From positions 518,821,451 to 518,885,450 of the forward strand of contig OZ010795.1 in NCBI GenBank assembly GCA_963932465.1: DNA of 64,000 bases. The letters are read 5' to 3'. Made by a program: the position numbers and the translations under genes. Each line of letters opens with the position of its first letter. The stretch's first letter is position 1. The notes beneath the pieces are model-generated. The model was not told the origin of the DNA. It made no database searches and saw only the letters and a program-made list of their open reading frames with translations. Below are positions 58,699 through 64,000 of this stretch, one piece after another. The DNA comes from Maratus speciosus (Eukaryota > Arthropoda > Arachnida > Araneae > Salticidae).

Positions 58699-60263
58699 CA
58701 AAAAGAAATTTGTTAGAATACTAGTACAACAATATATTTTAGGTGGTATTTGGTGCGTATTTCTATATGTATGCATTGGATCCTATAAGACTTTCCAAAA
58801 ATTATTTATAACTATTGCGGTAACTGGATCCAGCATGGCCCAGTTACCCCGGATACATGTCCCAGGTACCCCTTCTTGATACATTTATAGGGTAACTGGG
58901 ACACCGGGCTTACATTTAAAACATGAAGTAAATATGTATAGATACCTAATAATATTAATGTAGTTATATGTCTAATCTTTAAAAAAAAAAGATTGTTTAA
59001 TAAAAGTACTTACAGTATTTTAATAAAAATCCGAGGAAGTTCAACCATATTGACGTTGTTTTTTAAAAAAGAAACGTAAATTTTTGACATCCTATCACAG
59101 CAAAGTGAGAGTTATGGTTGAGTTGATACACGTTGTTTTAGGAAGTAGAGATAAAGGGGCATTGGTCACAAAAGCTAAAACTTAAAAAACACCAACAGTT
59201 TTTTATAAAATAGTCTATGGCCCAGTTACCTCGTGGTTCCAGTTACCCCAACAAACCTTATTAAATAGTGTATAACCTAAGAAAATATTTATGCAATAAA
59301 ATCTCGTTACAACACATCTTTGGGGAGCATAGAATAAATTCACTATACTGAGAAATTCGTTAATGTGAATGTTTTTATAATAAAATAGGTTAACAGGATA
59401 TTTTTAGCAATCTAAATAACATTCGTTAAACTGAAAAATTCGTTAAAATGACATTCCTTTTAACGAGGTTCTACTGTACTCATATGTGTCCTGTTAATAT
59501 TATGTAATTTCTATTCTGTATACTAGCAAAATAAATCAAATTTTGTTACTCAAATATAATAGAAAATTAAGTATAAGAATTAAGGAAAATTGAACAAAGT
59601 ACCATTTCTATACAAGATTTAATAATTGCTAACTACATAAATATTCGATAAATCCGTATATAACATAAAAACCATGAAAATAATTATAATTGAAATGTAA
59701 TCATAAACGACATTATAGAATTAAGCATAGCTGATTAAGTCACAAATATAAAGAATTTCAGTCATAAATCAGATATTTCTATTGTATTTTTCCATTCCTA
59801 TCACATCTTGCCAGTTTTTCATAATTTATCTATTGTTACGTTTTTCTTATAGATTTCAATATTCTAAATATTTTTCGTTTTCTGAATATTATTTTACATT
59901 CCTTTAAAATTTGGTATTTATCACTTCTACAAATGTAATTATTAATACTTAAGTATATTATTAGCTGTTATCCGTGACGTTGTTCTCGTATCATTAAAAG
60001 AAAGATAAATACATTAATTAAGCAAAACATTTCACTCCCGATAACAAAAAATATATAATAAACGAACTCTTTATCACATTTTATAGGCGATAACATGGTA
60101 TTTCTTATATATAGAGGCCTTTACATAACACAGTCATAAAAGAAGTGAAATTTTGTACAAAATACTCGTAATACAAACAATCACGAAAATGAAACTGCAA
60201 CCAATGAAAAAATGAGCGCCAAGTTGAATCGTGGAATTTGATGAATCTCTCTTCTTAAAATGG

Positions 60264-60731
60264 AACAAGTTGCAAATTGTACGTCAAACGTGGCAAATAA
60301 GGTGCATTCCTATTATAAATTTATTATATAAATATTCAGATCTTGGTGCAATAATTTTTGCATTCATATGCAAAAATGCATGAATACAAAATTTATTACG
60401 ATTATATATATTAAATTAAGTAATACTGAAATAATATGACAGGACGTAATAACCATGGCAACCTAGAATCATTATCTATCATAGGATATCATGGAATTAG
60501 TTACGTATGATAGAATTAAAAAAAAATAAAACTTTTATTAATATTTTTTTTATGTTTTGATTCGATTTTCGTAAAATTTGAAATGACTCAACGAAATCCT
60601 GCAACGATTATATATATTATATTTCAAAGCATTCCGTTGGGTATTTTTTGCACAGTTACACGCTGGCGGACAGACGGACGGAGCATACGACGACTGTAGG
60701 TGCTACGTATTTATATAAATTCCAACGCACC
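60264..60731 (-). mobile_element. HINE-like element C (2-kb array unit 3)
   Basis: Copy of 56197-56665 made by the tandem duplication, with a one-base shorter poly-T. Confidence 0.75.
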
Positions 60732-60830
60732 CAAAAAGAAATTTGTTAGAATACTAGTACAACAATATATTTTAGGTGGTATTTGGTGCGTATTTCTATA
60801 TGTATGCATTGGATCCTATAAGACTTTCCA

Positions 60831-61245
60831 AAAATCTATTATAAAATGCACTATAAAGAGCTATTTTTAAAAATGACAAAATATTTCGGTACTTGTTAGT
60901 TATCCCGTCGACCAAATTACTGTCGTCAAATTGTAAGATTAAATGCCAATAATAGTTGATCGTAAATGTCACATTCACTTGACAACACGTGTTTACGTCA
61001 TCAAATGATTTTTATTTCGACGTTTTATTTGTATTTTTATTAATGTTATACTAATTTATTTGTTTTTTCGTTATTTAAAATAAAAATTATGTCAATTTGT
61101 ATAATTTGGCGAAATTCGTCGACGGGATAGCTACCAAGTATCAATATTTCTATGTTAAACGTAAAGAAAATACGGAATTAAAATCTGGTTGCCAAACCAT
61201 GATTTACAAACGTGTCTCCAATATACTTCGGGCTCCCGAGTCGCC
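60831..61245. other. Non-coding AT-rich sequence
   Basis: Nothing recognised apart from the repeated CGACGGGATA/ATCCCGTCGAC inverted pair (60903-60914 and 61119-61130), which may mark ends of a small element of about 230 bp. Confidence 0.35.
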
Positions 61246-61249
61246 TTAA

Positions 61250-62494
61250 GGGTACAGTGGACATTCAAAATCGCAAAAAAACAACAAATTGTCACATAAT
61301 AACAATATATGATCTCCCTGCTGTTGAACAGAAAAAGAATTTTTCGATTTCGACTATTTTCACTGGAGTTACAAGCATTTTTGTCCAATCAGCTGTTTCT
61401 GCCACGCCCCTTTGTTTACTTTTTCGCCAATTTGCAGCTGTAAAATTTAGCCTAATTTTTCGGTGACCTGACTCAATGTTAGTATTTTGCACTGAATACT
61501 CATTAATTCTGTGATTTCACAAAATAATACTTTAACTGTATCTTTTAACCGTTTCTTTTAGCGTCTGTTTACAATGTATTTAGAGCGAATTGCATGTTGT
61601 TACTAATCTTTTTAGCGTAAAATATAATAAAAAAACCCAGTAAGTCTTTAAATTTTTTACTAAGTATTTTAAACTTCAACTTTTAACTTATCCTTTAGCG
61701 TTTGTTTACCTTGTACAGATACTCAAAAAAATTTTGATTTCGACAGTATTTACTGGAGTACTGAATTTTTGGAAGTCACACATTTTCACATGTTTTTCAC
61801 AGTCACACATTGTAGAAGTAACACATTTTATGTGAATTTATCATACAAACATGGGGAACTTACATATAAGCTAGAAATGACATTATAAACTTTATATGTA
61901 ACTGAAACGGTGTCAGTAGGAAAATATTAAGCAATTATAGCCATTGTACTATTTACTAAAAAATGTTTTCCTTAGAATGAATATTTTCGTCGTTTTCATG
62001 ATTTCAAAATGTTCCATGCGCATTGCGTTATGCCCAATTTTTCTGATTTTCTTTTTTTTTGCAATACTATCTATGCATGTGTTAACAAATGTTACTAGAA
62101 ATAAACTTATTTGGAGGCATTTAAGTTTTAAAATTTGTAATTATATAGAATGTTTAATGAATTTTTAACGAAAACTGCTAAAAAATTAAGCTACAATAAT
62201 TTTTTTCAATGTTTTAGAAGTAGTATGCTAAACATTTCTAGTAACATTTATTTGTATGTGTGAAATGGCTGTTAGGGAAAATGTTATATACATATTTGAA
62301 AACTGGATGCGCATGGAACATTTTGAACTATTGTCAATTAAAAAATAATAATTTTCTTTATCTCAAGAACTATTGAATATATTTTAACAAGAAATTGTGA
62401 AATAAGAGATATTTATACTATGAATAGTTCCAGAATTTTTTTTACAAAATTCATTGGAAATTTTAAAAATTATTTTTGAGAGTCCATTGTACCC
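61250..62494. mobile_element. TTAA-flanked TIR element, 1245 bp, non-autonomous
   Basis: GGGTACAGTGGAC at the left and GTCCATTGTACCC at the right are inverted with one change; TTAA stands on both sides (61246-61249 and 62495-62498). TTAA duplication is known for piggyBac and Kolobok superfamilies; I cannot choose. No transposase: ORFs of 66-84 codons have no domain. Inside, 62003-62023 (TTCAAAATGTTCCATGCGCA) and 62307-62327 are exact inverted copies within a larger palindrome (about 61976-62110 with 62225-62340). Confidence 0.7.
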
Positions 62495-62498
62495 TTAA

Positions 62499-63297
62499 TT
62501 TTGATACTTTGAAAGGGAAGATGATGTTACTTTGACACAATCATATTAAACCTTTATGTATAATGAACGAAAATACAACCTTCTTTTAAAAAATAAAGTT
62601 TTTTTTACTGATATTGTCTGAAATGAACCACTTTAAAAAGTAACAATTATCAAAAAGAAAAATCAAGTCAATCGTCTTAAAAAGAGTCAATCGCCTTAAT
62701 TTTTTTGTTTTTTGGAATGAAAATAACGATTTCCCGCCAATCATTAAGTCATTTCGACATGGATATTTTTGCGTTGCATACTATTGACATTCACTATGCA
62801 TTTTCTTTTCAAACTTTTTTTGAATTTTAATTAAAAAGTAAATCTTTACGTTAGCTGTGCGCAGACGATAAAGCGTCTAGTATTGATAATAATGATCTTT
62901 AAATACTCAGAATTAATAGGATAACCAAAGACCATTTTATTTTACCATTCAAGGCATATCAATTTTATTTTCAATATATGACGTCATATTCGCATGCTTT
63001 CCGTATTTACTCATATTCATATATCTTGTATTATTAAAAACTACTTGAAAAATTCCATTTTATTTTCGATATATCATATTCATCTTTTTGTTTATTCTTA
63101 ATATTTTTATTTTATTTTTCACGTGAAAAGCTTTCAAGTGAACATAATTGTAGACGATAAATTATTATTCCGAGTTTTGATTTTCTGGCAACGATAAGGA
63201 CAGATGGTTAAAGTTTATAGGAAAAATGTCAATTGAGTTTCTATGAAAATAATGATATTTTGAATTATTAAGAAGAATATTTGAACAAAATAAAGTC
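62499..63297. other. Non-coding AT-rich sequence
   Basis: No gene or element is recognised. Confidence 0.35.
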
Positions 63298-64000
63298 ATT
63301 CCGGCCAGTGCCGGGAGTAATGGGTAGCATTCATATTCCTTATTTTTGAAGAGCTAGCTTAACTATTCAAACACACAAAGCTCAAATTAGTGGAACCTGA
63401 TTATAGAAGATTCAATACTAATTTTTGTCAATACTGAATGTGAATGAGAATTTCGCGAAATTAGTCAGTTGTATCCAAACTGGTTTTAGTTAAAGTGACT
63501 TATATTTCGTCGCCAAATTCGGCGATATCTTCAAGTGCCCGCCAATTTAAAACAACATGATGGATGAAGCTAACAATGAACTTAGTCCAAACATTAGTAA
63601 TTCCTGCGCACATGATCACTCACATTGGAATCGGTTGATATATACGAGTGCTGTCGCAGGCAACAAATCAGATTTTTTAAAATGTCACCCACATGAGAAA
63701 TTCAAAGTGCTATATTTCAACCATTTTTAAAGATAAAGACAAAACAAAAAATGCTCCGGAATCCTTGTATCAAGGTCAAACACATAAGAAATAAATCTTT
63801 TTCAGTTTCTAATATTTTTGTACCTCATTTTAAATTTAAATAAAAAAAATTAACGGCCGCCATTTTTAAACAAGATGGCAGATGAAGCTGGCCAGCTAAC
63901 TTGGTCGAGATATTGCTATATACTATGCACATGCCTTCTCACATCCAAATCGGTTAATAAATAGGCGTGTTATCGGGTGACAAAAATGAAATCGTTTCAA
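63298..64000 (-). mobile_element. HINE-like element A, 3' part, cut by the window end
   Basis: Minus-strand copy. The 3' end hairpin (CCGGCCAGTGCCGGG, 63301-63315), the worn subterminal repeat (GGGTAGCATTCATATTCC) and about two units follow, with GCCTGCGACAGC (inverse near 63650) and the GGCCGCCATTTTTAAACAAG motif pair (near 63855). The element runs on past base 64000. Confidence 0.8.

Larger units (their letters stand above)
54731..60830 (+). repeat. Three tandem copies of a 2,033-bp unit
   Basis: Unit starts (AAAATTATTTATAACTATTG) lie at 54731, 56764 and 58798; the third ends at 60830. Only scattered single-base and homopolymer changes are visible (for example TATGGGGTAAC against TATAGGGTAAC, TTTTCAGC against TTTTTAGC). 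Each unit holds, in order, the GGGGTAACTGG hairpin, the right end of the 51551 element, a short Tigger-like MITE, non-coding AT-rich text and an element C copy. The 69-70 codon ORFs at the unit starts are non-coding read-through. Confidence 0.93.

Overview
The window looks like a heterochromatin-like or intergenic stretch of an arthropod genome. It is very AT-rich, full of long homopolymers and short ORFs, and almost wholly made of transposable elements nested in one another. I find no host protein-coding gene, rRNA, true tRNA gene or CRISPR array. Spider or another chelicerate is my guess, resting on remembered resemblance of repeats such as the (GTCT)n elements and the 'GGTGGCGCTGCTATGCTGCA' minisatellite, not on a search. 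Only two coding regions have real protein-family support over more than 250 residues: an intact Tc1-like DD34E transposase (48648-49643, plus strand) and a Penelope-like reverse transcriptase with GIY-YIG endonuclease (31664-32995, minus strand, one in-frame stop).

Layout. 1-8.7 kb: a decayed Pif1/Helitron-type helicase with a 164-bp MITE at its broken point, a second MITE family (E, 4.1 kb) and three tRNA-like SINE heads. 10-18.4 kb: several GTCY-microsatellite elements (families B, D, I below) and a palindrome-bearing repeat H. One B copy carries a minisatellite of about 147-bp units, each with a GGTGGCGCT motif. 18.6-20.8 kb: a long foldback repeat split by a hAT-type element with a perfect 8-bp target duplication. 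21.4-22.8 kb: palindromic repeat F split by an element B copy. 23.0-30.8 kb: a TA-flanked element holding four tandem units of 1.1-1.9 kb; units 2-4 carry an inserted element C and unit 1 keeps the empty site. 31.2-33.6 kb: two Penelope-like copies in inverted orientation, each ending in a hammerhead-like ribozyme motif. 34.7-39 kb: element A, made of about 325-bp units, with a second complete element A inserted inside it. 39.5-44.8 kb: a pogo-like element with GGGG termini and a C-terminal zinc-finger remnant, filled by elements A and B; it is involved in a tandem duplication of 39.9-45.65 kb. 48.3-49.9 kb: the intact Tc1-like element. 51.5-60.8 kb: a TIR element whose right part is present as three almost identical 2,033-bp tandem copies. 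61.2-62.5 kb: an element flanked by TTAA. 63.3-64 kb: the end of another element A, inverted.

How the parts relate. Families A, B, C, D and I share a plan to differing degrees. A, B and C have a 5' terminal hairpin made from the subterminal inverted repeat; B, C, D and I have a GTCY microsatellite; A, B and C have an internal tandem core. A, B and D also show a 3' hairpin, and in A and B it follows the 3' subterminal repeat. This is the known plan of Helentron-associated rolling-circle elements (the DINE-1/HINE group), so I call them HINE-like; the assignment is structural inference. Their movement, nested insertion and array expansion explain most of the window. The most interesting signals are the arrays of CTCF-like and YY1-like motifs inside these elements and the inverted, ribozyme-bearing Penelope pair.
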